NCBI RefSeq assembly: GCF_023101765.2
Contig: NC_064228.1
Coordinates: 3,276,501 to 3,340,500, forward strand
Reading direction: 5' to 3'
Length of the DNA: 64,000 nucleotides
DNA from: Spodoptera frugiperda
Taxonomy: Eukaryota > Arthropoda > Insecta > Lepidoptera > Noctuidae
Shown: in pieces, positions 48,642-62,700 of the stretch
Numbering within the stretch: the stretch's first letter is position 1
Layout: each line of letters begins with the position of its first letter
Notes under the pieces: generated by a model
What the model saw: the letters and a program-made list of their open reading frames with translations, nothing else
Told to the model about the DNA's origin: nothing
Databases searched by the model: none
Made by a program: the position numbers and the translations under genes

Positions 48642-51600
48642 ATGCGGCGCAGTTTAGGACGTCGTGGTAACAATATGAACAGCAGCCACGGGCCCCTGAT
48701 GACGGACCATTTACAGGTAAATCAGAAATTAATTACCACGTATAACCTACGGTTTACTGTTAATCCGAATGCTTAAAACATGTTAAAATAGGTCTCCTTT
48801 GCCTCCTTAGTACTTGTTTATCGTTTTATTTGCTTGTTCATGTAACCACGGAATAAATACGTCACGTAAAAAAATTGTATAGCCTTGATTGTCGTCGTAG
48901 ATTGAGTATTTTGTCTATTTAAATAATATTGTATCGCTCTCATCGAATTTAAGGCCTGTGAAATGAAGTAGTTAATAAACAATTTCAGTAAAATGGGTGA
49001 TAACACTATAAACAATCACCATGTTGTCATTTCTCAACATTTTTAAACAGTGGTATTTATTGTTAATATATTATCTCTTTATTCGCTACACAGATATAAG
49101 TTCCTATTGAACAATGATTTAATACGGGTGACCTATACTGTGTGAAAATACCACATGCTAGATGCATGTTTGTGGTATTTTCACTTATGAGGCTCAGTTT
49201 TGAACATAAATCTGAGTTTATGTGATTTTATTTCTGATACCTATACTCACAAATGACAACTTTATAAAATACAATTGAACATATTTAGTAGCTTATTTCT
49301 TGATTTCTGTTTTCTTAGCCCATGGTTTGTGTGAGCACAGATTGTCAAATTAATCATATATCACACAAATAAGTTGTGTTTTATCTATGAGATGCTATGT
49401 TAAGAGATTTATCTTATTATGGATATATTATTCTCACACTAAAATACCATATTATTTTGTCAGGATATTGATTTGGAGCTTGAGCTCTTGAAGCGCAAAC
49501 GTGAGATGATTGAGCAACAACAACAGTTGTTGGTAATGGAGCAACAGTACAAGACTTCGGTGAGTCTATAATTACTTTTCTCTTCTCTTACCTCTAATTT
49601 ACAGGCATGCCAATTGTTTCAGTATTTATTAGCTATCAGAGTTTGGTAATCAGTTTATAAAGTATCATACAAAGTTATTTTAAATCTTGAATAGTTACTC
49701 TAGAACATACATACCACTACATCCCAACTTGTAGTGCCTAAAACTAAGTGTACTCGTATGTGAGACAGACAATTATAAAATTGTTGACTTACCACTAGTT
49801 TTGTACCAAATATTGTTATCAAACTTGCTGTGTAGTCAACAATCATGTTCTTAAGTCATATTAACATAACATGAAGCAAAGTTTTCTCTTAAGTCTTTGT
49901 AGTGAACAAAAGTTGTATTATATTTGTGTTCCTACTTAAAGGAGAACCAAACAATTTCATATTTATTTGTTTATGTTGTGGAATTAATTATATACTGCTA
50001 TATTTTTGTCAGTGTGGTAGATTCCAAACCTGAAAATATTTGCTGAGAAAAAGATGATACATAGGCCACAGCCAAGACATTTTTAAATTCTACCATGACA
50101 CTGTGTAAAGCATTGTTGAAAAAGTTGGAATTTGATGATGTTGTGGTCAATGTTTCCACAACATTACATTTTGGCCAGGAGACTGTTTCGACAAACCTTC
50201 AGTGGCAGTGTGTATGGAATTTAAAAAACTAAATCTTGCTGTGGTCAGTACCCTGCTCTGTGACTATTTTTAGCTATTGGAGTTTATCACAATCTGAAAT
50301 GGTTACTTGAAGTGAACGTAATTCTAATGGTTGTTCATCATTGGACAAGTTCACAGTTAAATATGCTGAAGTAATTATTACCATTCACCTGATTAATTTA
50401 TTAATTTACTTAGACCTTATTAGTATTTTAACAGAAATATTAGATAATCAGAATGAATGGCCACATCTGACTTAACTTCAGCATATTATTTAAATATTTA
50501 TCTTCATTATTTATAATTAAATTTCAGAGACATTCATACGATCCAATGCGATATGATGAACCAGATCCGCATGGTTCCAATCGCGATTATACCCACATGT
50601 ATGACTCCGGACCCAAACGCAATCAGTTTGGCAGAAAACGCCAACCTGAACATCAGTGGCAATACGACGGTCCCCCTAAAAAAAACAACCCAAAAAAGAA
50701 ACCCCAATTCAACCCAAACGGTAATCCTGGACCTGCAAATGCCCGCAACCAAAGGTCCAATCCTGGTCCTCTAAACCAAGGTTCGAAGTACCCTTACGGC
50801 CAGCCAGCGCCTCTTATGGATATAAAGATTAAGCAATCTATAGGCCAAAAGATCGCAAACCAAAAAGTGATACAGCAAAAAAAGAATTTTGTTGCAACTA
50901 AAATAACAAAGTCCAAAGCGCCTCCAGCTCCCAATAAGCTAGCGTCTCGCAGCATCGCTGAACGTAAAAGTTTGGTGGCGGCTGCGACCGGGGCACCCTC
51001 AGGGGACATGACGAACATGTTGCTTCCTAATTGCGTGCCGTCGCAGCAGGTGAGCGGGCGCTTGGAATTGGCTTTGGGAGCGATCATGAAAAATGTAAGG
51101 GCAATGATTGATCGGAAACCTGAGCACGCTGTCTTGCTACGTACTCTTCAAATGCAGCGTGTCATGAAACAAGCCGTGCGGGAACGTATTCGTAACGTCA
51201 TGTTAGGAAAAGTAGTTGGCAGTTTAATTGACATACTTGCGATTTATCGAGAGGAGTTCCCTGAAGAGACTGATCTTGAAATCCTAAATCTAGCTATAGA
51301 AGCAGGAGGGCCCGTAGGGCAAGGCACTGAACAAAAACCGAAATCTAAGTTCATTGAAGCAGGTAGTTATTACTCATTTTAATCTTTGTTATAATATTTA
51401 TTTCATAAAATTATATTCACCTCAAATCATTATCAATTTTTTATTTTAGCTATGTCAAATCTTTTTGTGTAATGAACTATTTTTAAAGCTAAAATCTTCA
51501 TAATTTTTTTTTTCCCACATAAATTACAGTCCTTTTTACTATAAAATTAAATATGATATGGAAGAATTTAGATTATTTTGAATTTACACATCACATTAAT

Positions 51601-54099
51601 TACATCAACAATATTTTTCTTACACATTCATTAATACATGTATTTATTTTGCAGATGATCCAGGAGAATTTTTCAAAATCAATATGACTGCTCTAATTGA
51701 GTCTAAACTAAATGACATGTTTTCTAAAGTGAGTAACACAAATTTGAAATCAATTTCATAAATTTTATCTTGATAATTACTAATGAAACATGTTTCCTTA
51801 TTTTTAGCTTGAGAACATGGTTAATGAAGAAACACCTGAAGCTGTTAATGGTGATAACCCTGAGAATTCTGAGAATCCGGAGAGTGCTGAGAATGCAGAG
51901 AATTCTGAGAATCCTGAGAGCAAAGAAAATGGCATCAAGTCTGAAACCCCTGATGACACAAATAAACCTGAGCAGCCAGAAGCTCCTGAGAACTCAGACA
52001 AGCCTGAGGAGTCAGAGAAATCTGAGAATTTAGACAAACCCGAGGAGTCAGACAAACCAGAGAATGCAGACAACGCTGAGAAGACGGATAATCCTGAGAA
52101 GACAGAAAACCCTGACAATCAAATAGATCTCTCTGAGAAACCGAATACCGAGAAAGATGAAGGACAGGAGTACAAAGACTTTTTGAACATGACCATACAA
52201 GTTCACCAAGTAAGGCGGGTGTTACCTCGGCTGTTGAAACGGTTTACTCCGGTAAGTTAAAAAAACATTATGTCACCCGTCTTTGCTTAATACTGAGGCA
52301 TTACCATACCCATACTCACAAAGTTATTGTATTTATTTAGTAGTAGATCCATCATTTCACTAAATGATTTGTATTGAAGTTTAAAATTTTCTCTACATGT
52401 GAAAAATACTCCATCATATAAATTTTTAATTTCTTTTCCAGTACATCATCAAGCTTATAAATGTGGACGCCATTTATCAAAGCACCAAGGCGTCAATAAT
52501 AATGAAAAGTAATGAGAAGGCATCAAACCTTACTGGCACCAAATTGTCCGATGTTCCGGAACCTGTCATCAAAAATGAATCTGAGGCCAAAGAACCTGCT
52601 GAGCAGAATGCAGAGGGTGAAAACCGACCGATGTACAACTTGCCTTATTATGTGAAGGTAAGTGACAATCATACTTAATACTATTTTAACCACTGGTGTG
52701 CCGGAACGCAAATATACGCGAGACAATGTGTTTTCAATTGTGTCTCATATACCGGCAGACAAGAGGTTAAGATGGAATTGCACATAGAAGACTTAACACG
52801 ACAAAATCTACTGATAGCGTCACACAGTAGTATGTTCATCTTAATAATATTACTCAACGGATGGATGTTGCGTTATAAATACTACTACTTGATGTGATCT
52901 TTTCCCGTTTTTTGAGAAGAGGAACATAATCCTCTCGCCTTTAGGCCAGAGGGAGAGTCATTATTTTTGACTAAAAATAACCCGTTCCTACTCCTGATTT
53001 AAGCCAGACCCCGGTAACCTCCGGAGTTGCTCTAGTCTTGCTATTATATTCTGGTTTATTTTTATTAGGATTATGTTAACATTAAACTTAAAATTTCAGA
53101 TAATGGGCCGTCCATCACTACCAAAGAGGAGGACGATGCAAGGTTTCCTGAACAAATTCAACCCTAAGTCTATTAAGAAACACAGGACCATCCACAACTT
53201 GCTATTTGTTGGCTTTTCTGATAAAGTTGACTTTGACGCCATGGTAGCAGCCGACGGCACAGTCATGGGTAAGATATATGACTATTAAAGGCTTGATTAC
53301 AAAAAAAATAGTACTTACTTAGATTAAAAATCTTAAATTTTTTATTCGGAAAATCTTTTAATACTTTATTTTATATTTTACAGGACGTTCCTCACTTAGC
53401 GTGAGAGTGTGCTCTAAAGATAATCAAAATTCGACCACTGAACAAAATGGTGAGAACAATGACACCATGAATGATACAGATGCCAGCACGGCTGAAGTTA
53501 AGACGGAAGACAAATCGGCAGATGACATAAATATCCCATCTGACTTGGACAACCAGATCACAGATCTGCTCTCTACAATCAGGAAAGCTGAGGAAAATGA
53601 TGAAAACGGGACTGACGCCGAGATGAAGAATGATAGCCAACAAGATGAAAATAATGCTACAGAAGACGTATCTAAAAAGGAATCTGAACAAGATGAAAAT
53701 GAGATTCTTGCCGAAGACGAAAATGATGACAATGAAGCACAAGACGAACAGACTTCTGATGAAGTTCAAGCTGAAAATAATGACGGACAAGGTTCTGATG
53801 ATGCACCGAAGCAGGACACAGAAAAAAATAATGGTTCAGTAGAAAAAACTGATGAAACAAAAGCTACACAACCTGAAGATTCAGCTCAAGGAAATGGTGA
53901 AAATTCTGAAGGCACAAAGACTGCCAACTCTGAATCTAATGAACCAGTTAAGAAAATGGAAGTGGATGATGATAAACTAGGAGAGTTGAAGGGAGCCGCG
54001 ACCGGGAGGTCTACCCCGACGCGGACGTCTGCTCGGCTGGCTAACGTCACGCCCAGCAGCATTCGTACTCGACGCGCGAGCCGGCTCGCACAGAATTAA
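48642..54099 (+). CDS. Paralog C: helical-domain and RRM-like protein, 874 aa
   Basis: Eight exons in phase: 48642-48716, 49464-49559, 50528-51362, 51655-51728, 51808-52251, 52442-52657, 53100-53268, 53384-54099 (2625 nt). In place of the N-terminal RRM of A and B it starts with a basic MRRSLGRRGNNMN segment and a coiled coil (DIDLELELLKRKREMIEQQQ). The basic Asn/Pro/Lys-rich part leads to the helical domain (VRERIRNVMLGKVVGSLID, AIYREEFPEETDLEIL). Exon 5 carries a Pro/Glu/Asn repeat (NPENSENPESAENAENSE). The RRM-like domain spans exons 6-8: YIIKLINVDAIYQSTK, an acidic insertion, LPYYVKIMGRPSLPKR, MQGFLNKFNPKS, SDKVDFDAMVAADG, and SLSVRVC. The tail is very acidic and ends RSTPTRTSARLA..RRASRLAQ. 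Candidate AATAAA at 54487-54492. Function unknown; RNA binding inferred. Confidence 0.82.
51808..52251 (+). CDS. Paralog C exon 5: Pro/Glu/Asn tandem repeat
   Basis: The 148 residues are mostly degenerate units such as NPENSE, NPESAE, DKPEESE and NAEKTD, before the conserved QVHQVRRVLPRLLKRFTP that leads into the RRM-like domain. Low-complexity expansion is also found, with different sequence, at the equivalent place in paralog B. Confidence 0.8.
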
Positions 54100-54819
54100 A
54101 ACGCCTGATATCTTAACTAGATAATTAACTTAAATAGATCTAGCCATGAGCCTGCTGATGATTTTGCCTGAGCAATTTACTTAATATTTTAAATAGTAGT
54201 ATGTTACCCACTCTGCAAGAGTCATTTTAAGTTTATGAATTGTGAGATTCATTTTATTGAATGCATAAGAATATTTTAATGTCATTTACATATTAGATTG
54301 GGCTTAATTTTTAGATGATGTGTAGTCGACTAACTTTAAATAAGACTTACTTAGTTTTAATGTATTACTCCAATAGAAGTTTCATTGATACCATTTGATT
54401 GCTTCGTAAGATCTTTTGGGAGTAGATTTTAGAAAACTATATTTCTTAAAAATTGTTTCCATTTCAACGTGATACCAATGTCGTATAATAAATATTTAAC
54501 AAAATATATTATGTGTTTTTTCTTACTTTTGATGAAACTCTGAGTAACTTACTATAATAGTATAGTACCTACATCATTTACCTATGTGCACTCGTAATGC
54601 AAGTAAATTATTAAAATCAACATAAATTAAGAATTAAGACAAATAAATTAAGTTGATAGTCGTTAGCAGATATATTATTTCTCTATGAGGCTGCATTTGG
54701 CCACTATCTCGCCTGATGGTAAGCAAACAATTTCTTCGACATCTATCTTGAAACCAACAAAGTTGTGTAGCCGAAGACACAATCTTTGATACATAGAAAA
54801 TTATGAAAGTCGTACTCAC
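54100..54819. other. Convergent 3' ends of paralog C and DRC8
   Basis: 3' UTR sequence of paralog C, with no gene or repeat seen apart from a scrap of repeat D at about 54705-54725. Confidence 0.5.
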
Positions 54820-56617
54820 CATGAGCTGGTTGATGTAGTATTCGTAGGTGACGGTGTCGGTGACCGGGTCCAGTGCAGTTTGCATCATCTCGTCAAACTC
54901 TTCCTGATAAATAATAATAATAATAAACTTTATTAAAAAAAGACAACATAAGTCCACAAATGACAATATGGAGGAGAAATCATAAGTATAGGACACAGAT
55001 TTTGCATTAAAGTTCACACGTCTAATATGAAGATCTAAAGCTTTGTATGCATCTATTTTTTTTTATATTGAATTATAAACAGTAAGGCCTACACTTCAAT
55101 TTTTGTATGAGATTTTTACCCTATCGAACTGTTTACTATTCAGTAAGATCCTTTACAAAATGAAGACTGCTTTTTTAAAATTATCTTTTATTTAAGGGGC
55201 TTTTATCCTAAGAACATGCCAGCCCCGTTGAGGGCAATACAACCACACCTTATATACTCTAAAGGTCATGCGAGTGAAACCGCTGACGGAAATCAAGTTT
55301 TGGATAACAAAAGTATATGAATCTAGGTAATGAAATAATCAGAACAGTATTAAATTTATTACTGACCTGTGTAAAGGGCTCTCCTTCCTCTAGCATAAGT
55401 TTTGTGAAGCGTTCCTTAGTCAGATAGCCTCTACCTTCCTCGTCGAAGTATCGAAAAGCTGCCAGTAGCACTTCCGCACTCGCCGGGTAGAATCTGCACA
55501 AAACATTGACCATATTTAGAACTAACTGCTTCATTGAGAAAGGTCTGAAAATACTGAATAAGATTAAGATTTTTAAAGTGACTGATTTTCTCCTGAAAGA
55601 ACCTAGAATTTATACTTGATATATGCCATTAAAATAAAATGTGGCATCCGAAAAAGGAAACTAAACTTGTAAAAAACATTTTTACGCCTCTAAGTAAATA
55701 AATAAAACTTTATGGAGTAAATCATGTATTATTTTTTACCTATGTTCGATCATAGCTTTGCACAGGTAGGGCAAAAAGTTGATCAGTGGAACATTTCCCG
55801 TGGCTTCTTTATTTTCCGTTGCTAAAATCACTTCCTGCACCTCAGCTTCAGTGGGGCAACATCCTGAAATGCGAGACATTATTATAGCCTACTTTATGTA
55901 GGTACCTAAACATAAAAACAAATTATTGTTATTATTTTTTTGAGTTAATGATCAAAACAAAAAAAAAAATTATACCTAACATTCGATGGTTTTGAAGACA
56001 CCTTAAAAGGATATCTTTGACAACACTCACCTAATAAGAAAGTTTTTTCTGAAACTAAGTAGTTACATAGGTTCCTAACTTATCTGAATAGCGGAATTAA
56101 TAATATGATTATTTAAATACCTAAAGATCGCAAAATCGTTCCGATTTCTCTGACATCAACAACTTGTTTACCAGAATGATCAAAAACTTCAAAGGCTTCT
56201 ATAATTTTCTTCTCTAAATCGTTGTTGGGGACGACTGAAATTACAAAACATCTTCAATAAGTTAACAAAGTCAATGTATCGTATAAACGGCAAAAGAAAA
56301 GTTGTTACTTTTTTCCTCCTGTTTTCTATGTGCCATTTTAACTTAAATTTTATGAGATTCGCAAATAATATCAAAATAGTAAAATTATGCACAAACTATT
56401 AGATCATAATAATTATCTGTTTCCAAGCAACTAAACCTGCTGTGAGTGCTATGTTCAATAATTCCCGCGCATTTATATAGACTTTAGTGTCTCTGGTAAA
56501 TGTCACTTCTGAAGTTGTTATTTTTAGTCGATTTTCACATTTAACCCATAGACAAATAGTTTTAATGAATTCGTTATTTTCCGTTTCCGGATCCGTTACG
56601 TGTTGTTGCGCGGCCAT
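54820..56617 (-). CDS. DRC8: Dynein regulatory complex protein 8 (EF-hand protein EFCAB2)
   Basis: Five clear exons, minus strand: 56437-56617, 56121-56234, 55740-55863, 55367-55493, 54820-54903 (630 nt, 210 residues). From residue 61 on it follows EFCAB2/DRC8 closely: LEKKIIEAFEVFDHSG, DVREIGTILRSLGCCPTEAE, FYPASAEVLLAAFRYFDEEG, GYLTKERFTKLMLEEGEPFT, FDEMMQTALDPVTDTV, YEYYINQLM. DRC8 is a small calmodulin-like subunit of the nexin-dynein regulatory complex of motile axonemes, in insects mainly sperm tails. The first EF loop (DHSGKQVVDVRE) keeps acidic positions 1 and 12; the later loops look degenerate. The first ~60 residues (MAAQQHVTDPE, VKCENRLKITTS) are an extension I do not know from the family. 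The last few residues are uncertain: a 7-codon exon at 54683-54703 would complete it, but its acceptor is poor. The promoter is shared with the hnRNP U-like gene. Confidence 0.85.
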
Positions 56618-56748
56618 CTTGGTTTGGCTTCGCGCTTTCTCACTGTAAAATTTTGCGAGTAATGTTTGGTTACACTTGATAAGGAAGCTGTTATATGTGA
56701 ATTGAAACAGAGTGATTTGTGAATAAGACTACTGAATAAAACTCCATT
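56618..56748. promoter_or_regulatory. 131-bp bidirectional promoter region (DRC8 / hnRNP U-like)
   Basis: The start codons of the two divergent genes are only 131 nt apart, so both transcripts must begin inside this gap. There is no TATA box in a convincing place. CGCGGCC lies at the DRC8 start, next to the GC-rich TTGGCTTCGCGCTTTCTCAC. Confidence 0.6.
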
Positions 56749-59700
56749 ATGGATCCGGCTAAGATGAAAGTGGTGGATCTTAGGTCCGAGCTTGGCGCCC
56801 TCGGTTTGGATACCAAAGGGAACAAGCCGGCTTTAGTTGAAAGATTGAAGAAAGCACTAGAAGCAAAGTCAGGAAAAGGTAAAAACTATCTCTGAACGTT
56901 TAACGGGTCATTTAGAATAGTCAAGTGTAAATTTTCATGGTCCTATCTCCACTAAAATCAATATTATTCAGTCAGGCACGTGTACATTTTTGGCCAGTAA
57001 AAAATGTTAGATGAGTTTACAACGCTTGGTTTCACATGACGTCACGCCGCAATAATGCTTGCAAAAATTGTAATGATGCCATCAGAAGCTATTTGTATGG
57101 AGGGAAAAATGTTTGGCTCACAACTTGGTATTTTGGTATTTTGTTTTACCTCAATCTGCAACCATGATAACGTCTGTTATTGCATTGGTAAAAGGAAGGT
57201 CATAGGATATTTCAGTCTGTATGTTATGGATTATAGTCTGCTAATAACAAAAGATCACTTAAAACGAGATGTTATCAGTAGGCTGAATATAAACATTGAT
57301 TGTGTTTGTTTGTCATTCGCCTTTACATTTTGAGTTTACATCAAACCAGTGCTTAGATAACTTTAGTAGAACAGTACCACTTTCTCTGTCAGCCCTTCAT
57401 TAAAATATCTTTAATACACCTTGTGGTATAATATCCTCACTAAAATAGTGTCAATTCTAAACATTTCAAAATAAACAGTTATCAATTTAATCAACTGTTA
57501 GTCTGTACTATAGATGTATAAAATCACAAATACTAAAAAGAGTTATGGGCTTGATAAATTGGTCAGTGGTACAAGTTCTGATAACAATAACCGCTATGTA
57601 GTGACTGTACCTAAGTGTTACAACAAATAACTTAATCAAAATATCCTAGCTGATAAGCTGCATAAGAATTAAAGGAATATTATTTTTCACTATGTTGTGC
57701 TATATTGATAACAACTTTGTTTTTATAATAACTATTGTGAAACATACAAAAATAACTGTTTACTCCTGTAAATTCATGGAGAAAAGCTCTACTAGTTTTG
57801 AGTCACAGAGTTAAACTATTTGTTTGATTGATGATAGAAGATGGTGTAATTGTTTTATTTAAGAAGTCAATTAGGTATTTATGTTTATTGTAATTTATTT
57901 TTTTGTAATCTAAATAACATACTCTATCAAAGTTAAAACAACTACTTTAGTCAGTTATGTTGAGTTCAGACTATAGGGGGTCTTATGCAGTGCTTTATAA
58001 CCCAACAAATTGGATAGTCCGATATTATGATGTATAATTTTTGTTGGAATACCAGAAGTCTACAGTACTTTAGTAATATAGAGATGTTATAAATGTTAAC
58101 AGAATAGTCTGTTAACATTTTATAAGAAGAACAGTTTCTTTCTTGATACTCCTGCAACAGTGTTTATTTTATCAAAAACACTTATATTATAATAGCATGC
58201 TTTACTGACTTCCTATAATAATTATCATGGAACAATAAAATACTCAACAAGCACCACTAAAGGTTTCTTATCACATTACTTTGATGAACCAAAGAACAAA
58301 CCACTTATTTATTATTTATTGAATAGCGTTATAAAATTATGACATAAAATTAACCTAATTACATTAAAAACCTGTTTATTCTAGCATTCTTTTCTCATAT
58401 TTATGAAACTTTTTATGAATGAAAATGATAATTGTTATTTAATTACACTTTGACTAATGTAAAACAGAAGCTGAAATCGATACCATTGGTTGATGCAAAG
58501 TCTTGTTTGTTTGGTATAGAAAAATGATCTTTTTCTAAACAATAATAGAAGAAAATTTACTATTAGTCTTTCAGCGAAGGAGTTTGTTATAAATTGATTG
58601 TAAAGAAAATTCAAACTTTAAATTTACTTCTCATGTGTTTACAATTTTTTAGTTCTTACTGAATAAATATGATTTATCATGAACTATTTTGTTGTTCACA
58701 GCTCTTCCAGATACATCTGTACTGGACACATCTACAGAGGATGCTGACGAGCCAGCGACTCCGAGACGAGCTGTACCTGCTCCAAGGACCACTCGACGCT
58801 CCTCATCATCACGTCTGGCTGCAACACCGGCTAAAGTACCTGTAAGTATCTTTATATGCCTGCAGATTTATCTTCCACATTTACTTAAACCTTTCTAAAG
58901 AATTAAGTGTTGAGTCCACTGAGACAGACCATTAGGAACTTTTTGAATTAAGTATTCAGAATTTGTTATGTACAAATTTTAGTATATCAGATACTTTTTG
59001 TTACTTAAAAGCACGCATTATCGTTGTGGATGTGGATATAATAGATTATTTTTTTTATATTCTAGCCTCCAGCACGTGAAGAACCACCTGAGCCTATACC
59101 AGAGGAACCAAAGCCAGGGGAGCCATATTCTCCAAGTCAGGAGGACTCTGACAATGACGCCCCGGCTAAGGAAGCCGCGCCAGCGCCTGCTCCGGCTCCT
59201 GAGCCGGTGGCGGCGCCCGAGCCGGCGCCAGCCCCATCACCGGTGAAGGCCCCCGAGCCAGTCGCAGCGCCCGAGCCGGTGGCGGCCCCGGCACCAGCTC
59301 CCGCGCCAGCCCCCGTCCCAGCTCCAGTTCCTGCACCCGTGGAGGCACCTATTAAAATGGAAGAAGAACCTGAGCCTGAAAGCAAGTAAGTTGAAAAATA
59401 AGTACATATATTGCTTAAAACCTAAGTCTCTACTAAGTTTAAATATGCTGAAATTATACTCTGTGATTTTGTGATGGAAACAGTTTGTGTCAAAAATAAT
59501 TAATCATGTCTATTAAAATGTATAACAATTAAACTCAATGGTAACTTCCATATTTTAATTCATAAAACCAAGGTCGCGTACGATGTGGTTGTTCGATAAA
59601 ACGTCAATTTTCAATCAATTATTCATAATGAACCATCCACTTCTGTAGTCTATTTAAAAATACTTTTTAGGTCAGGTATGTTTGTCTGCAAGTTGATTTA

Positions 59701-62700
59701 AACGGAAGGCGCGGTCACTGGACACCCTGTTCCCGCGCAATGTGTAGCGAGTTCGATTCCCGCACGGAAAAACTATTTGTGTGGTCCACGGATTGTTGTT
59801 CTGGGTCTGGGGTGCATGTGAAATTGTATGTAGTGTGGGAATCGTTTTTAAAAAAAGAAAATTTAGTTGTGATGCTTTGAATATGTATTTTTATAATACA
59901 CATTGTCCTTATAAAACAAAGAAAGGGCAAAGTCTAAAATTCTATGTTAAAAATTTGTAAGGAACCCTCAATACGCGAGTTCTGTTTACTTATGTTGCTG
60001 CTACCATATTTTTTATTATGGTAAAAGCATGTACTAAGTATAATTAAAAAGCCTCCACACACTCTTGTGTCTAGTTTATTAGTGTTATTCAGAGTGCATG
60101 TGTTACACAAACAGTACCACTATATTGATTCCCAATTCAGACTTGTTACTGTTCTACATATTTTAGGTAAGGAAAATAATAGGTTTATAAAAAACTTTTG
60201 TTTTATTAAATCCTCCTTTAATTGTTTCAGGAGTGAAGTGCCAGTAAAACAACCAGACCCCGGTAAGCATTAGTTAACATTTCTTTTTAATACATACATA
60301 CATATCGTCACGCCTTTAATCCCCGAAGGGGTAGACAGAGGTGCACATTATGGCACGTAATGCCACTGTGTACACCCACTTTTCACAATTTACCTTGTAA
60401 GTCCCATGTAATAGGTGGTGAGCCTATTGCCATTTCTTTTTAATCTACATAACTATTTAACGTAATGCGTAAATTGGAATATTAAAATGTAATTTTTCTT
60501 TGTAGAACCAATGGATGTGCAAGAAAACCCTCCTCCTCAGGAGAGTGAGGAGTCAGAAAAGAAAGAAGTGGAAAAGGAGGAGGATAAAGAGGAGAAAGAA
60601 GCAGACAAAGAAAAAGATCCCAAGAAGGAGGTGAGTTCCATTAGCTTTAAGTTGAAGTAAACAACACGCCTTTTTTATTCCGGAAGGGACAGAGGTGCAC
60701 ATTACACCATGTAATGCCACTAAACAATGTACACCCACATTTCACCATTTGTGTTATAAGTCCCATGTAATAGGGGGTGAGCCTATTGCCATATACTGGG
60801 CACAATTCCAGACTCTGTGCTACTACTGAGAAATTTTCGAAAAACCGAAAAAAGCCCGTCTCTGGAATCAAACCCGAGACCCCTTGTCCGGCAGTAGCAC
60901 TTGCGACCACTCGACCAACAAGGCAGTCGTATTCAGTAGACATGATCAAAACTAAATGATGGCGATTACCATGAAATAAAAAGAAAATACACAAAGCGAG
61001 ATTATCCGTCTATGAAATAACTGACCGTGGTGCTTTCCGAGGACTATATCTATATTTATTTAACATTTCCAAACAGCGCGAACTAACAGAAGAAGAAGAA
61101 TGGGATCAGCTGAACGAGCGTCTCCGTGTCCGTGAGCAGGAACGTCTCGAGAGGGAACGCAAGCAAGCCGAGGATGACGCGCGACGCCTTGAGGAGCTCA
61201 GCAATGTGAGTCCTACTTGTTTTAAATAACTATCTATACATATAATATAAGTATAGACGCCAGAAGATTCAATTAACTCTTGCATTTTTACATAATCCTT
61301 CAGTTTATTTAATAACCAAGCTCAATACAAAATGAATGGACTGTGCTTACTCACGTAACTGTTTGACGGAGATCTCGACTAGTTTCAAGCCATGCTAGAG
61401 GCTCATATTCATGAGCAGCGTTTCGCGGCACACGACGCGGTTTATTTCTGAAAAAAAAAAACCAGTATTTTTCAGTAATAAAGAAAAACTGATTTTTCTA
61501 CATTAACGAAAGATGTCAAAAATCTAACTATTCAGCGCCATTTTTTCAAAACGGTGGACGATATTGTTACGTAAGTTATATGTCCGTGTAGGTACTCGAT
61601 ACGAGGATTTGAAAATGCCATTAACTCAAAACGGGCAATTTTTTGAGTTACTGGAGTCTTCATCTAGGGGTGCGATATGTGTATTGAACTATTGAATTTC
61701 GGTCATAAATCTAAATAGTTTTGGATTAAAATCGATTGGCAATTTCGGTCGTATCATGTAACAGAGTCGACAGTCCAGTAAAGAAATTAAACAAATTGAA
61801 GATTGTTGTACTGGCGTCTATACAATACTAGTTCCATTGACACACCGGTACCCTTAGTATGAGTTTGCTAAGTAGTATGAGTTGCTTGTTTGTAAAACAA
61901 ACTCATACTAAGAGTACAGGTAAAATCGAGCTGAACATTTCAGAACTGTGAAATAAAATAATACATGGATGTGCTTGTGACCATGAGTAAGTTCAGGAGT
62001 TCAAAAGACCTTAAATCTACTAATTTATAGTGATTTTTTTAAAAAGCTTTTAGTTTTGTTTTGTCTGTCATCATGTATTTGTATCAGGTCTTTTGGTTTC
62101 TTGAATTCGAGTGTCTTTTTGCATGCACTTGGTTTTTTTTTTTTGTGGATTTTTAGCTAGTTCATTCACACACGTAAATAATGAACACAATAATTTAGCG
62201 TAAAGTTTTTATTTGAAAACTATACGCAAAATTATAAAGCGATTAACCCGAGGCCTGATACGATAAAAAGCGACAAAAGTTAATTACACCTCGTTTCTCA
62301 TACACATCACTCAGCATTTAGATTAGTTCCATAGGCAAGCTTTATCGATTCCGTTAGTAAATTAGCCATGTTATTATAAAATCCATAACCAATCATTAAA
62401 ATGTAAGCAAACTTCACGGTCAGCCTTTCTCGAATGTTCGCATTTGTTGTTTTAAAAAAAATAATATAAGACTTTATGAACAGGACCCAGTCAGGCTGAA
62501 CCGTTTGAAGCGCAAGCATGAAAAGAAGGCTCGGTGGAGTAACTTCTACAGGGCTATCGAAGTCACTAATGAAGTGCTTACTCCTCCCGAGGTATGTCGC
62601 ATACGCATATACACGTACAACGTACATAGACCACATAGGGTCATTTCAAAAGTACTTTTAGGGGGTGAAACTTTTATTATCTTTATCGTAACTCATGATG

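Noticed and set aside
57055..57333. A 92-codon plus-strand frame in the first intron of the hnRNP U-like gene
   Set aside because: It has no recognisable motif, lies in AT-rich intron sequence, and has no matching splice sites.
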